Shown here: positions 34,762-43,680 of the stretch, piece by piece
Layout: each line of letters opens with the position of its first letter
Numbering within the stretch: the stretch's first letter is position 1
Source: Planctomycetota bacterium
GTDB taxonomy: Bacteria; Planctomycetota; Planctomycetia; Planctomycetales; Planctomycetaceae
NCBI GenBank assembly: GCA_027623235.1
Contig: JAQBVJ010000013.1
Location: 1-64,000, forward strand
Direction of reading: 5' to 3'
DNA: 64,000 bases
Position numbers and translations under genes: made by a program
The notes under the pieces: generated by a model
Told to the model about the DNA's origin: nothing
Database searches by the model: none
The model's input: the letters and a program-made list of their open reading frames with translations, nothing else

Positions 34762-36054
34762 TCAGATTTCTGGTTGATTTTTGAATGGATTCCGCTCCGG
34801 AGGTTCGGCGTGCGGGACGGCTCGAAGGAGTTGCTTGACGACGATGTTCAAAACCGGAACACGATGCCGGATCCAGACAAACGTCGGCTCCGGCGTGCAG
34901 CCCAGTCGAGCCTTCGCGTCGAGCGCGGTGCGACCAAACGAGACGCGGCGACATTTCCACTCGATGGCCTGCTCAATAACGGCAAACAGCAGCCGATGAT
35001 AGACAGGCAACTCCGCATTCTTTTCATAATCGACGCCGAGGTAGTACCCGACGGCTGTCTCGCCATCGCGGACAACGGTCACGAAACCGATTATTTCCTC
35101 ACCTTTTCTGGCGACGACCGTCGCAAACCGGTCTGGACCGAGTGACCGCGCGAGCGTCGGGAAAAACTCTTCAGGAATTCCGGCGAGCCGAACGTCCGCC
35201 CGCTCCGCAACGTTTCGGTAAAGTTCGTGAAGCCGCGTCGAGGCCGCATCCACTTCGGCGATCGGCGAGACGGAGATCCCCGCATCCTCGATCGACTTCA
35301 AAACGCCTCGCGCGGACTTCCGGTATTTTTTATTCAGATCGCCGAGGTAGTCGTCGAGGCTCGACCACGCTTCCGAAACGGCGAGCACCATGTCCGGTTC
35401 GGTCTCGACCGCCCGATACCCGAATCGAGACAGCACGCTGGCCTGCTCGCTGATCGACTTCGGCAGGTCCTTGACGATGACGTAATCGGTCTGACCGTGG
35501 AGCTTGTCGCCGCGCCGCAATCGGTAAAGCGCCTCCGCAATCGCCGTCCAGATTTCCTCCGAATTCTCGCCGTCGCGAATCGCGATGCCGTGCGGACCCC
35601 ACGAGATCACATTGCCGCACACCATGACTCGCCGACGGATCGTTCCCAGCGCTTTACGGGTGAGTTTTTTGATCGCGAACTGCGCTTTGTCTTCGTCGGA
35701 CAACAGCTCGACCGAACCGACAAGTTGCGTGCCGTCGACTTCGAAGGTCTGCGTGGCGAAACACGCAACCGGAACGCCGCCACGGTAAATGATCCCGGCC
35801 CGCAACATGAGGTCTCGCGGCCCGGCCTCGCGAAACGCCGAAAGATACTCGCGGCTGAGAAACACCGACCCGTAGGCAGCGAGCTTGTCCCAGTGTTGTT
35901 CATTCAGAAAATCGAGACGATCGGCGAGAGCAAATTCCAACCCGGACGGCTGCCTTGCGGCCTTCGCATCGCCGACCGCGAGACGCAGCCTGCTGAACGG
36001 TTTCGGTTTCGACGGTTTCTCGACGGGAGCGGATTCTGAAGGAAGATCGGCCAC
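34762..36054 (-). CDS. GNAT/FemAB-like acyltransferase
   Basis: A 430-residue protein. The first 35 residues are a polar, lysine- and proline-rich leader. The body is a double GNAT fold of the FemAB/peptidoglycan bridge or DUF482-like type: LGDLNKKYRKSARGVLKSIE, LHELYRNVAERADVRL, FATVVARKGEEIIGFVTVVR, GYYLGVDYEKNAELPVYHRL and the end CRRVSFGRTALDAKARLG. Such proteins transfer amino acids or acyl groups to cell-wall or lipid precursors; the donor and acceptor are unknown. It is coupled to the pseudouridine synthase gene, an unusual pairing with no obvious shared pathway, and divergent from the sulfatase (93-bp spacer). Confidence 0.8.
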   Translation of the reverse strand: MADLPSESAPVEKPSKPKPFSRLRLAVGDAKAARQPSGLEFALADRLDFLNEQHWDKLAAYGSVFLSREYLSAFREAGPRDLMLRAGIIYRGGVPVACFATQTFEVDGTQLVGSVELLSDEDKAQFAIKKLTRKALGTIRRRVMVCGNVISWGPHGIAIRDGENSEEIWTAIAEALYRLRRGDKLHGQTDYVIVKDLPKSISEQASVLSRFGYRAVETEPDMVLAVSEAWSSLDDYLGDLNKKYRKSARGVLKSIEDAGISVSPIAEVDAASTRLHELYRNVAERADVRLAGIPEEFFPTLARSLGPDRFATVVARKGEEIIGFVTVVRDGETAVGYYLGVDYEKNAELPVYHRLLFAVIEQAIEWKCRRVSFGRTALDAKARLGCTPEPTFVWIRHRVPVLNIVVKQLLRAVPHAEPPERNPFKNQPEI

Positions 36055-36147
36055 GGTGAATTCCTTTCGGTTGACGATCAGCGAAGGACGGCGAGGATAC
36101 TCGACCAGCTTGCGGTCACACGAGCCAACTCAACAACGGAAACGTCC

Positions 36148-37620
36148 ATGCGAATCTTTTTGCTGATGCTGAATCTGTCACTGACCTGCTCGACCTTTTT
36201 TGCCGAAGCCAGGGGAGCAGACCAGAACCGATACAACGTTCTGTTTATCGCGATCGACGATCTGCGGCCCGAACTGGGTTGCTACGGCGTCGAACATGGC
36301 CAGTCGCAATACCTCGATGAGTTCGCAAAGTCGGCGGTCGTGTTTGACCGGCACTACGTCCAGGTCGCGACGTGCGGCGCCTCGCGATTTGCTTTGCTGA
36401 CGGGGCGAAGTCCGGCGACGTCCGGAGTGACTCGCAGCAACGCCGCTCTTTATTCCGGGAAGTCGGCCCTCAGTCAGGAGCAGCTGCCCGGAGCGCAGTC
36501 GATGCCGGAACTGTTTCGCCGGAGCGGTTACCGCACGGTCTGTATCGGCAAGATTTCCCACACCGCCGACGGTCGCGTCTTCGAGTACAACGGGAAGGGC
36601 GACGGCCGCGACGAACTGCCGCACGCGTGGGACGCGCTGCCGACGCCGTTTGGTCCGTGGAAACGTGGCTGGGGAATTTTCTTTGCGTATTCCGGCGGCC
36701 GATCCCGCGAGGACGGTGGCGGTCACCTCGACCTCATGGACTTCAAAGCGGAAAAAGATGAAGACCTGCCGGACGGACTGCTCGCCCAGGAAGCGATCTC
36801 ACAGCTCCGCAGCTTCAAGGAGAAGGATGAGAGATTCTTCCTCGGCCTGGGACTTTTCAAACCGCACCTGCCATTCGTCGCGCCGAAACAGGACTGGGAT
36901 GCGATCGCCCAAGAAGACATCGACGGGTCGTTGAGCCCGAAGATCGATTCACCCTACTGGCATAACAGCGGCGAGTTTTACAAATACAGAACGCCCTATG
37001 AGAAAACGCGTCCGCTTTCGAACGAGGCACGTCAGACCGCGCGGCGAGCGTATCTCGCGTGTGTCCGCTACGCGGATCGGCAGGTCGGCAAGGTGCTCAG
37101 CGAGCTCGACAAGCTCGGCCTGGCCGACAGCACGATCGTCGTCGTGTGGGGCGACCACGGCTGGCACCTGGGTGAGCAGCAAATCTGGGCCAAGCACTCG
37201 CCCTTCGAACGAGCCAACCGCAGCGTTCTGATCGTCCGCGCCCCAGGCCTGTCAAAGCCCGGCGTGAAATCGTCAGCTCTGGCGGAGACGATCGATCTTT
37301 ACCCGACACTGACGGAAATCTGCCTGCCGTCCTTTCAGAAGACTCGCTTCAGCCTCGACGGCGTCTCGCTGAAACCAGTACTCACGGGAGAAAAAGAGAG
37401 CGTCCGGGAAACGGCCATCAGCTACTGGGGAGACGCTGTCAGCGTCCGCTCAAAAACGCATCGCCTGATCGCGAAAGTGCAGAAACAGAAAGTCGTACAC
37501 ACCGAACTGTACGACCTCTCCAAAGATCAGGACTCGATCGAAAATCTCGCCGGGAAAGATTCGGGAACGGTGGAATCGCTGTTGTCTCAAATCCCGGCTC
37601 ATCTGCTCGAAGAGAAATGA
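36148..37620 (+). CDS. Type I sulfatase (iduronate-2-sulfatase-like)
   Basis: A 490-residue sulfatase with a signal peptide (MRIFLLMLNLSLTCSTFFAEARG). The metal-binding start is YNVLFIAIDDLRPELGCYG. The formylglycine site is CGASRFALLTGRSP, a Cys-x-Ala-x-Arg version with Cys76 the residue to be oxidised by a formylglycine-generating enzyme. Next come CIGKISHTADGR and the second metal site VVWGDHGWHLGEQQIWAKHS. The overall order matches iduronate-2-sulfatase-like S1 sulfatases. Planctomycetes use such enzymes on sulfated marine polysaccharides, which is the likely role. Length is normal. It is transcribed alone and is convergent with the cytochrome c'-like gene. Confidence 0.95.
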   Translation: MRIFLLMLNLSLTCSTFFAEARGADQNRYNVLFIAIDDLRPELGCYGVEHGQSQYLDEFAKSAVVFDRHYVQVATCGASRFALLTGRSPATSGVTRSNAALYSGKSALSQEQLPGAQSMPELFRRSGYRTVCIGKISHTADGRVFEYNGKGDGRDELPHAWDALPTPFGPWKRGWGIFFAYSGGRSREDGGGHLDLMDFKAEKDEDLPDGLLAQEAISQLRSFKEKDERFFLGLGLFKPHLPFVAPKQDWDAIAQEDIDGSLSPKIDSPYWHNSGEFYKYRTPYEKTRPLSNEARQTARRAYLACVRYADRQVGKVLSELDKLGLADSTIVVVWGDHGWHLGEQQIWAKHSPFERANRSVLIVRAPGLSKPGVKSSALAETIDLYPTLTEICLPSFQKTRFSLDGVSLKPVLTGEKESVRETAISYWGDAVSVRSKTHRLIAKVQKQKVVHTELYDLSKDQDSIENLAGKDSGTVESLLSQIPAHLLEEK

Positions 37621-37649
37621 CAATCCGCCTGGAAGTTTCGACGGGCCGC

Positions 37650-38393
37650 TCAGTCGCGAAATTGCGCGTGGCAGTCCGCACAGACCTTGTTCGAAGCTTC
37701 AAAATATTTGCTGGCTTCTTCCGCTTTGTTGGCCTTCATGGCGAGTCCCAGCTTCGCGACGTTTGAGCGGTAGTCCTGCGACCAGGTTTTCCACTTCGGC
37801 AGGTTCTTCTCGTCTTTGACTTCGTGCGTGTCCGCTTCCATCGCCAGCGCGAGGACGGTCAGAACCGTCGCATGAGAGCTGTCCCGCTCCAGAGTTCTCG
37901 GACGACGCAGCGTGCGGCGAAGCCGGCCTTCCCGGTATTCCATCTCTTCCATCATGCGATGCATGTTGATCAGCTTGTTCCAGGGATAGTCGCTGGCGGC
38001 CCCGGTCTTTTTCCCGGCGAGAGCTGCCTCAACGGCGGCCAGGCCTGTCTTCGCGTCGTCGAGCTGTTTTGCTTTGCTCAGCGTGAGCGCTGCGTCGCGA
38101 AGACTGGCAGCCGCGATCCCCGAGGCTTCGCCCTGCTCGTGCTCAACCAGTGCCTGAGCCAGGCACGCGATCACGCCCGCGTCGGTGGCGATCGTTTTGA
38201 ATTCGAGAGCCCGCTTGAAGGCGTCCTCGTCGGCCATCGACTCGCCCAGCTTCACAGCCTTCGCTTTCGCTTCCGTGGCAAGTTGTTTCGCGTCGAGCAG
38301 ATCAGTGACCTTCGCCGGAGCGGCTCCGTCAACAGGGAGAAGCAAAGCGGCAATCAAAGCGAAGGCCGAAGCGGCCAGGGCAATTTTTTTCAT
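37650..38393 (-). CDS. Cytochrome c'-like exported protein
   Basis: A 247-residue exported protein with a signal peptide (MKKIALAASAFALIAALLLPVDG). I place the start at 38393, where this signal begins. The single haem c attachment site is at the extreme C-terminus (SNKVCADCHAQFRD), the position it has in the four-helix-bundle cytochrome c' family. The region before it (WKTWSQDYRSNVAKLGLAMKANKAEEASKYFEA) fits the last helices of that fold. The N-terminal 140 residues are a helical extension absent from typical cytochrome c'. Its redox partner is unknown. The 235-bp gap 38394-38628 upstream holds nothing I recognise. Confidence 0.8.
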   Translation of the reverse strand: MKKIALAASAFALIAALLLPVDGAAPAKVTDLLDAKQLATEAKAKAVKLGESMADEDAFKRALEFKTIATDAGVIACLAQALVEHEQGEASGIAAASLRDAALTLSKAKQLDDAKTGLAAVEAALAGKKTGAASDYPWNKLINMHRMMEEMEYREGRLRRTLRRPRTLERDSSHATVLTVLALAMEADTHEVKDEKNLPKWKTWSQDYRSNVAKLGLAMKANKAEEASKYFEASNKVCADCHAQFRD

Positions 38394-38628
38394 CGTGAAA
38401 TCTTCCGGTCGTGCAGGAGCAGGTGTCGAGAAAATCAGCCCGGCCACTCACAGGCAACCGGGCTGCAAGGGAGATTCTTTCGGTCCGCGTCGAGAGTGTC
38501 AAACGGCAAATCAAAATGCAAATGGAAGCGAGCAAAGACGCAATGATTAGGTGAGGACGACGATCTTCGCGGCTTTGCGGGCGAACTGACCGCGCCGCCG
38601 GAAATGTGTTCTCTCCAGCGAGGCCGCG

Positions 38629-39348
38629 TCATTTGAGAGCGGAAAACGAATTAATGCCCACTTCCTCGCGGCAGGCGAATGGCTCGGCGAAGGCGGTGCC
38701 GATCGTCCAGCCCCAGTAGCGGGCCCGGTCGCGGATGTCGTCGAGGATCGTCGGGTGCTCCGTCGAGCGGCCGGCGATGACCTGACTTTCGAAGCACCGC
38801 ACGGCTTCCATTTTCCGTTCGATCTGATCGGAAACGTCGAGCACGAACGAAGCCTTCGGATGAATCCGCAGATGGATGCTCCAGAAGTAAAACAGCCGCG
38901 GAGGCCAGAAGGGTTCGCCTTCGAGAGGAAGCTGCCCACGCTCGTCGGTACGCGTCAGCTTGCTCCAGAACCGCGCGGCATCGACGAGGTCGCTGGCAAC
39001 GACGTGGTCCGGGTGAGCGTCTTCCCAATACGGGGCGAGGATGATTCCCGGGCGGGTTTTCCGAAACACATTGGCGAGAGCCTGTCGCGAATCCAGCGTG
39101 TGCGCCAACTGGCGATTCGGCAGTCCGAGATTCTCACGCCACGAAACTCCGAGCACAGCCGAAGCGGCCTCGGTTTCTTTCGCGCGGAGTTCACGGGTGC
39201 CGTTGGGAGTCGGCTCACCGTCCGTCAGCTCGACGATGCCAACCCGCATCCCTTCTTCGAGGCAACGTACAATCGTGCCCCCAACGCTGATTTCCGCATC
39301 GTCCGGGTGCGGAGACACGACAAGCACATCGAGTTGATCATTGATCAT
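38629..39348 (-). CDS. bshB1: Bacillithiol-type N-acetylglucosaminyl-malate deacetylase (BshB1-like)
   Basis: A 239-residue zinc deacetylase of the LmbE/PIG-L family, most like BshB1, which removes the acetyl group from N-acetylglucosaminyl-malate in bacillithiol synthesis. Zinc and catalytic motifs are [14 protein letters not shown] near the start and [20 protein letters not shown] in the middle; [12 protein letters not shown] and LGLPNRQL are also family-typical. The start falls inside a palindromic stretch (39347-39420) and has no good ribosome-binding sequence, so the start is less certain than the identity. No bshA or bshC is in the window, so the bacillithiol role is by family only. Confidence 0.85.
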   Translation of the reverse strand: MINDQLDVLVVSPHPDDAEISVGGTIVRCLEEGMRVGIVELTDGEPTPNGTRELRAKETEAASAVLGVSWRENLGLPNRQLAHTLDSRQALANVFRKTRPGIILAPYWEDAHPDHVVASDLVDAARFWSKLTRTDERGQLPLEGEPFWPPRLFYFWSIHLRIHPKASFVLDVSDQIERKMEAVRCFESQVIAGRSTEHPTILDDIRDRARYWGWTIGTAFAEPFACREEVGINSFSALK

Positions 39349-39420
39349 TGGTCACTGTTCATTCAAGTTTGGTCACTGGTCGGAACAAAAACTACCAGTG
39401 ACCAGGGGCCAATGACCAAT
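39347..39420. repeat. Nested palindrome between bshB1 and the cysteine-rich gene
   Basis: An inner perfect pair TGGTCACTGGT (39370-39380) and ACCAGTGACCA (39394-39404) lies inside an outer pair ATTGGTCA (39347-39354) and TGACCAAT (39413-39420). It overlaps the bshB1 start codon, so it may restrict translation or simply be a dispersed repeat. Confidence 0.65.
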
Positions 39421-39426
39421 GACCAG

Positions 39427-39462
39427 CAAAAAAAAGCCCCTCGATCACTTTGATCGAGGGGC
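39427..39462 (-). terminator. Strong rho-independent terminator of the cysteine-rich gene
   Basis: On the minus strand GCCCCTCGATCA, loop AAG, TGATCGAGGGGC (39462-39436) form a perfect 12-bp stem followed by TTTTTTTT. It lies 36 bp after the cysteine-rich gene and is the clearest intrinsic terminator in the window. That would separate this gene from bshB1 and is in keeping with high expression. Confidence 0.93.
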
Positions 39463-39497
39463 CTTGTACTTACTCACTCGTTGCTTTTCTCAGCGGC

Positions 39498-40826
39498 TTA
39501 ACGGAGGCCGAAGAGTCCAGCGAGTCGGCTGCGGAGCTTCAGAGGCTGAGCGGCAGACTTTTCTTCCGGCGGAGCCGGAGCAGGAGCAGCGTCTCCACCG
39601 GCTGGCATTGGAGCCGGAGCCATCGGAGCCGCACCAGGAGCGTGGCAGGCTGGGTCACAGGCCGGACCAGCCGGCATGCATCCACCATTCGTACCACATT
39701 TCGGACCACAGCCAGCACCACATTTGGGCTTGCAGCAGTCGACAACTTCATAACCACACTCTTCAAGAGCTTCTTCCGCTTCGTTGCGGACGCCACGGTC
39801 ACAGTCGGCCAGAGCACCTGTGAGTGCTTCGACGACTTTGTCCGTCATGCAGCAGCAGCCGTTCCGACGAACCTGGTCGCCGATTTCGTCTGCAGCTTCC
39901 TTACGGACACGCTCATCGCAATCGTTCAGAGCGTAGACGAAGGCACACATGATTTCCGGGTTGCAGCGGCAGTCGTAATGATCGCCAAGACGATCGATCG
40001 CTTTTGCACGATCTTTGGCGTAGCAGGCAGTCTGCGACTTGTAGATCAGCTCAGCGATTTCACAAGAGTTGTCTTTGCAGCAGCGATTGTCGCCACAGCA
40101 GGCTTTCGGACCACAGGCAGCTGCAGCAGGAGCGGCACAGTGAGCACCCTGAGGAGCACATGCCGGAGCACATTTTCCGTTGGTTGCACACGGAGCTGCA
40201 CAGTCAGCACCCTTCGGGCCACACGCCGGAGCACAATTTCCATTGGTGGCACAAGGAGCTGCACAGTTCGCAGCTTTCGGGCCACACGCAGGAGCACAGG
40301 CGGCTGCAGGAGCAGCACATTCGGCACTCTTCGGAGCACAGGCAGGAGCACAGTTTGATCCAGCCGGAGCGGCACAGGTGTTAGCTTTCGGGCCACACGC
40401 CGGAGCGCATTTTCCGTCAGCCGCACAAGGAGCCGCACAGTTGGCAGCATTCGGTCCACACGCCGGAGCGCATTTCGCGTCAGCCGCACACGGAGCAGCA
40501 CACGCAGCCGCATTCGGGCCACATGCAGGAGCACACGCTCCCTTGGAACCGCAAGCAGGACCACATCCGCTGACCTTGGAAGGTGCACAGCAGCTCGGCT
40601 TGCAGCACGGTGGAGTCAAATTGGAAATGACTCGCTGAAAAGTAAACGTCGTCGGGTTGCAAGGACGCTGAATCGTCGGTTTGCAACAGCGCGGCTGGCA
40701 CGTCGGCTTCGCCCCGCAACTTTTTTCGGCGCCACACTTACCACCGAACGAGAAGAGACCAGCGTCAGCGCTGGTGCTCAGTCCGATCAATGCGGTAACC
40801 GCAGCCAGTGTTCGAATCCACTTCAT
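39498..40826 (-). CDS. Cysteine-rich exported protein with repeats and HEAT-like segment
   Basis: A 442-residue exported protein with a signal peptide (MKWIRTLAAVTALIGLSTSADA) and about 60 cysteines. Residues about 75-235 consist of irregular repeats of the type CAPACGPxxxxCAAPCAxxG, roughly 20 residues long and repeated seven or eight times. Residues about 255-355 look like HEAT-type helical repeats (KAIDRLGDHYDCRCNPEIM, DERVRKEAADEIGDQV, RGVRNEAEEALEEC), also cysteine-bearing. The tail is Pro/Ala-rich, ending in a short basic helix. A strong AAGGAG (40836-40841) sits 9 bases before the start, and a strong terminator follows, so expression is probably high. Disulfide-cross-linked cell-wall or surface material is plausible for a planctomycete, but the function is not known. 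Confidence 0.85.
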   Translation of the reverse strand: MKWIRTLAAVTALIGLSTSADAGLFSFGGKCGAEKSCGAKPTCQPRCCKPTIQRPCNPTTFTFQRVISNLTPPCCKPSCCAPSKVSGCGPACGSKGACAPACGPNAAACAAPCAADAKCAPACGPNAANCAAPCAADGKCAPACGPKANTCAAPAGSNCAPACAPKSAECAAPAAACAPACGPKAANCAAPCATNGNCAPACGPKGADCAAPCATNGKCAPACAPQGAHCAAPAAAACGPKACCGDNRCCKDNSCEIAELIYKSQTACYAKDRAKAIDRLGDHYDCRCNPEIMCAFVYALNDCDERVRKEAADEIGDQVRRNGCCCMTDKVVEALTGALADCDRGVRNEAEEALEECGYEVVDCCKPKCGAGCGPKCGTNGGCMPAGPACDPACHAPGAAPMAPAPMPAGGDAAPAPAPPEEKSAAQPLKLRSRLAGLFGLR

Positions 40827-40835
40827 TCTTTACGT

Positions 40836-40841
40836 CTCCTT
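40836..40841 (-). promoter_or_regulatory. Strong ribosome-binding site of the cysteine-rich gene
   Basis: AAGGAG on the minus strand, 9 bases before the ATG at 40826. Most genes in this window have weak or no Shine-Dalgarno sequences, so this one stands out. Further upstream a dyad GTGAC-tcac-GTCAC (40952-40965) and a stem AGCTGCCT/AGGCAGCT (40923-40944) could be control sites. Confidence 0.7.
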
Positions 40842-41581
40842 GCGCAACAGGACATGTCGGCCAGACAGTTCCGGGCAGTAGTGACTCACTCATGTAACGG
40901 TGGCTCGATTTGTCCACCAGGAAGCTGCCTGGTCGGAGGCAGCTGCCGAATGTGACTCACGTCACTTCTTCCCGGCTGGACCAGAGTTGTCTGGCATCGA
41001 CAAAAAAGTTGTACGTCTCCAAATTCCGAAACCCCTCGGCTGAGCCGTTGCCGAAAAGGCCTCAACTGGTGTGGAACAGGTCAATGGTGTCTCAAGTGGG
41101 AGGGCCTCAAATTGAGTCACCTGAGGACGCCGTTTTGCTGTCCCCTCCTGCCGACTTGTGGTGAACCTTGCCACCAACCGGAACGAGTCCAGAAGGCACA
41201 TTGCTCACCACCCAATCAGCAGGAGTCGTACGTGATATCGGCGGAGTCGTTTTGGTCCCTTGAACTTCTTAAGTCGTGAAATCCCATAGAATTACACCTT
41301 CGAAAGCGACCTGTTATGACCTCTGATCCGGTTACGGAAGATGCACTCGACCCTCCTGCCCGCCACCAGCGTGAATCGACTCGTAAAGCGCGAAGACAGG
41401 TAATCTGCCTACCATCTGGTAAAATGCGGCGACACGTTCAGGCTGTAGGAATAGAAACGCCGCGCAGTCTGAAGAAGCGGGTTTCGACGGCTCTCGGGGA
41501 GCGGCAATCGCACCAACTGCGAGGATCGGAGCATCCAGTCGGTCAGGCTCTGCCTGACCTTCTTGTCTCAACACGATCGAT
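40842..41581. other. 740-bp intergenic region without a convincing gene
   Basis: The region holds the leader of the cysteine-rich gene, the dyads at 40923-40944 and 40952-40965, and a palindrome at 41541-41559. Two reading frames in 41316-41702 (plus) and 41332-41574 (minus) are open but match no family I know; the plus one runs into the symporter gene on the other strand. Codon choice there is less GC-biased than in neighbours. I regard it as regulatory or decayed sequence. Confidence 0.5.
41541..41559. terminator. Short palindrome after the symporter gene
   Basis: GGTCAGGC (41541-41548), loop TCT, GCCTGACC (41552-41559), a perfect 8-bp stem 23 bp past the symporter stop codon. It resembles the hairpin at 11582-11606. 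No T-run is seen, so termination is a guess. Confidence 0.5.
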
Positions 41582-43063
41582 TCAAAAGTCGAGGACGGCT
41601 TCGATGTCGGAATCCAGTTTCGGCGGCGGGCTCAGGAACGAGATCGTCAGAAACAGCGTCAATGACACAAGCAGCGCGATCGCTCCGGAGTCGATCGAGT
41701 AGGGCACCTCGACTCCGCTGACCTTCAGACCGAAGTTGATGATCAGGCTGGAGGCGATCGCGACGCAGGCCGCGGTCGGGGTCGCTCGTTTCCAGTTGAA
41801 GCCGATCGCCACGGTCGGGACGAGGGCGGCCGCGAAGGTGCCCCAACCAAACGCTCCCAGAAGAGCGACGAGGTCTCCGGAGTAGAGTGCAAAGACTGTC
41901 GCCACGCACGCGATGGCGACAGTCGCGACACGCGCCCAGAAGAGTTCGTGCTTCAGTGAGCGTTTCCGGATCGCGCGTGGGATGTCGTGGACGATGGCGG
42001 CGGCTCCGATGTTCAGAAAGCTGTCTGCTGTCGACATGATCGCTGCGAACAAGCCGGCGAAGACGACTCCAGCCAGCAGCGGATGGGCGTAACTCTGCAG
42101 AAAAGCCGCGGCGGCCCCGTCGGCCTGTTCGAGACTCGGATGCTTCCCCTGAAGCACAAGTGCCCGCATCGCCAGGCCGATCCCCAGCCACAAAAGGGCA
42201 GTCGTTGCAAATCCGAAGACCGTCACTGGAAGTGTGTAACGAGCGTCCTCGACTTTGCGGCTCATCATGAACTTCGTAATGACGTGAGGCTGCCCGGCGA
42301 TACCCAGTGAAAAGACAAAGTACCACGAGAGGGCGCCGAACATCCCCTTGGTGCCCCAGGGACTCATCGCGCCTTTATCGTCCTGCAGAATCGTTTCGGA
42401 CATGCCGGCGAATCCGCCCTCGACCGATGCGATCACGGCAAAGAAGACCAGCAGAGCGGCGATCATCATGATGAGGCCCTGAGCAAGGTCCGTATAAACA
42501 GAGGCAATAATTCCACCGGTCACACAGTAAAAAACGAGCAGCCCGACGGAGATGAAGGCGCAGACAGGGAGCGAAATTTCCACCGGCAGAACTCCGGCGA
42601 GGACCTGCTGCATCACGGTCGCCATCGCCAGAATCTGCGTGCCGAGGTAACCCAGCACGCCCAGCAGAATCGCAACGGCCGTCAGAAAACCCGCCAGCCG
42701 ACTGCCGTACCGGGCCTGCACGGCGTCCGGCAGCGAGATCGACTCACGCACCTCCGCAAGAATCCGCAGCCGCTTGGCGAGCAGGAAGAAACAGACGGTG
42801 TAGCTGAGCCCGGTGCAGACAATCATCCAGGCAGAGCTCATGCCCATCTGATAAACGAGCCCCGGCCCGCCGACGAACCCAAAGCCGCTCATTGTGCTCG
42901 AAAAAACCGCAACGGCCGTCACGATGAATCCCAGATCGCGGCCAGCCATGAAAAAGTCGGAAGCGGACTTCGTTTTGCGCATCGCCCACAAACCGACTGC
43001 GATGCACATGGCAAAGAACGCGGCGACGCAACCAAGGATGATCCAGGCCCGGTACTCTTCCAT
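41582..43063 (-). CDS. Sodium/solute symporter (SSS family)
   Basis: A 493-residue membrane transporter of the sodium:solute symporter family, with about 13 hydrophobic segments. The start at 43063 (MEEYRAWIILGCVAAFFAMC) is 7 bp after the stop of the small membrane gene. Family features are RKTKSASDFFMAGRDLGFIV, STMSGFGFVGGPGLVYQMG, ARYGSRLAGFLTAVAILLG, YTDLAQGLIMMIAALLVF and the sodium-site helix FAAIMSTADSFLNIGAAAIV. The substrate cannot be assigned; proline, acetate, pantothenate and sugar carriers share these features. The small 178-residue protein encoded just upstream may be an accessory subunit. Confidence 0.93.
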   Translation of the reverse strand: MEEYRAWIILGCVAAFFAMCIAVGLWAMRKTKSASDFFMAGRDLGFIVTAVAVFSSTMSGFGFVGGPGLVYQMGMSSAWMIVCTGLSYTVCFFLLAKRLRILAEVRESISLPDAVQARYGSRLAGFLTAVAILLGVLGYLGTQILAMATVMQQVLAGVLPVEISLPVCAFISVGLLVFYCVTGGIIASVYTDLAQGLIMMIAALLVFFAVIASVEGGFAGMSETILQDDKGAMSPWGTKGMFGALSWYFVFSLGIAGQPHVITKFMMSRKVEDARYTLPVTVFGFATTALLWLGIGLAMRALVLQGKHPSLEQADGAAAAFLQSYAHPLLAGVVFAGLFAAIMSTADSFLNIGAAAIVHDIPRAIRKRSLKHELFWARVATVAIACVATVFALYSGDLVALLGAFGWGTFAAALVPTVAIGFNWKRATPTAACVAIASSLIINFGLKVSGVEVPYSIDSGAIALLVSLTLFLTISFLSPPPKLDSDIEAVLDF

Positions 43064-43070
43064 TCGATTC

Positions 43071-43607
43071 CTATGACCCCGTTTCAGAACAGGGCTGTCG
43101 AGCCGCGATGAGAGCCTCAAGCCGCTTGCGATCGTCCTCGGTCATGACCCACCGTCGAAAGCCCGCGACATAAACGGCCAGGAACACGACGGGACTCATC
43201 CAGACGCCGAAAACCATCCACGCGGTCGGGATCGGAAAACCGCCGACCAGTTGCGGAGAGGGATCCCCCACGTAGTCGTCAAACGAAAACGTCATCGCCA
43301 GAAACGAACCGACGACGAGGCACGACGAAGCGGCTACGACGCCGACAAACGTGAGGCTGGCTCCGTTCTTTCCCGCGCCCAGCAGCAGGCACAGCAGATA
43401 GACGGCGATGACCAGGACGCCAGCGATGGCTCCCGGGACGATCATCTCTGCGTCGAATGCCGCGGCGGCCCCGGCGACGTGCATTTCACTTTGTTCCGGA
43501 TGCGTGGCCGCGCCCGGGTAATGTTCGTCCGGCGAAAACACCGTATAAAGAAGGACTCCCCACAGAGCAGCCAGCGTGGCAAGCAGAATGGCGGGGAGTT
43601 TTGTCAT
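43071..43607 (-). CDS. Small membrane protein paired with the symporter
   Basis: A 178-residue protein with four hydrophobic segments (about 5-22, 58-77, 83-105 and 128-150) and a polar, slightly charged C-terminus (VMTEDDRKRLEALIAARQ). I do not recognise a family. It ends 7 bp before the symporter start on the same strand, so they are almost certainly cotranscribed. Several SSS carriers are encoded with a small membrane protein, and a supporting role in transport or stability is the simplest inference. Confidence 0.75.
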   Translation of the reverse strand: MTKLPAILLATLAALWGVLLYTVFSPDEHYPGAATHPEQSEMHVAGAAAAFDAEMIVPGAIAGVLVIAVYLLCLLLGAGKNGASLTFVGVVAASSCLVVGSFLAMTFSFDDYVGDPSPQLVGGFPIPTAWMVFGVWMSPVVFLAVYVAGFRRWVMTEDDRKRLEALIAARQPCSETGS

Positions 43608-43680
43608 GTGATTCTCGCCGGGCGGGTGAGTCGGGATTCTTGCAACCTGACTGGTGCCGTGCCACGCCGATTCGGTGGAG

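Noticed and set aside
41316-41702. Small plus-strand gene before and across the symporter end
   Set aside because: No family match, overlaps the antisense symporter gene, and contains a palindrome; kept only as an unexplained region.
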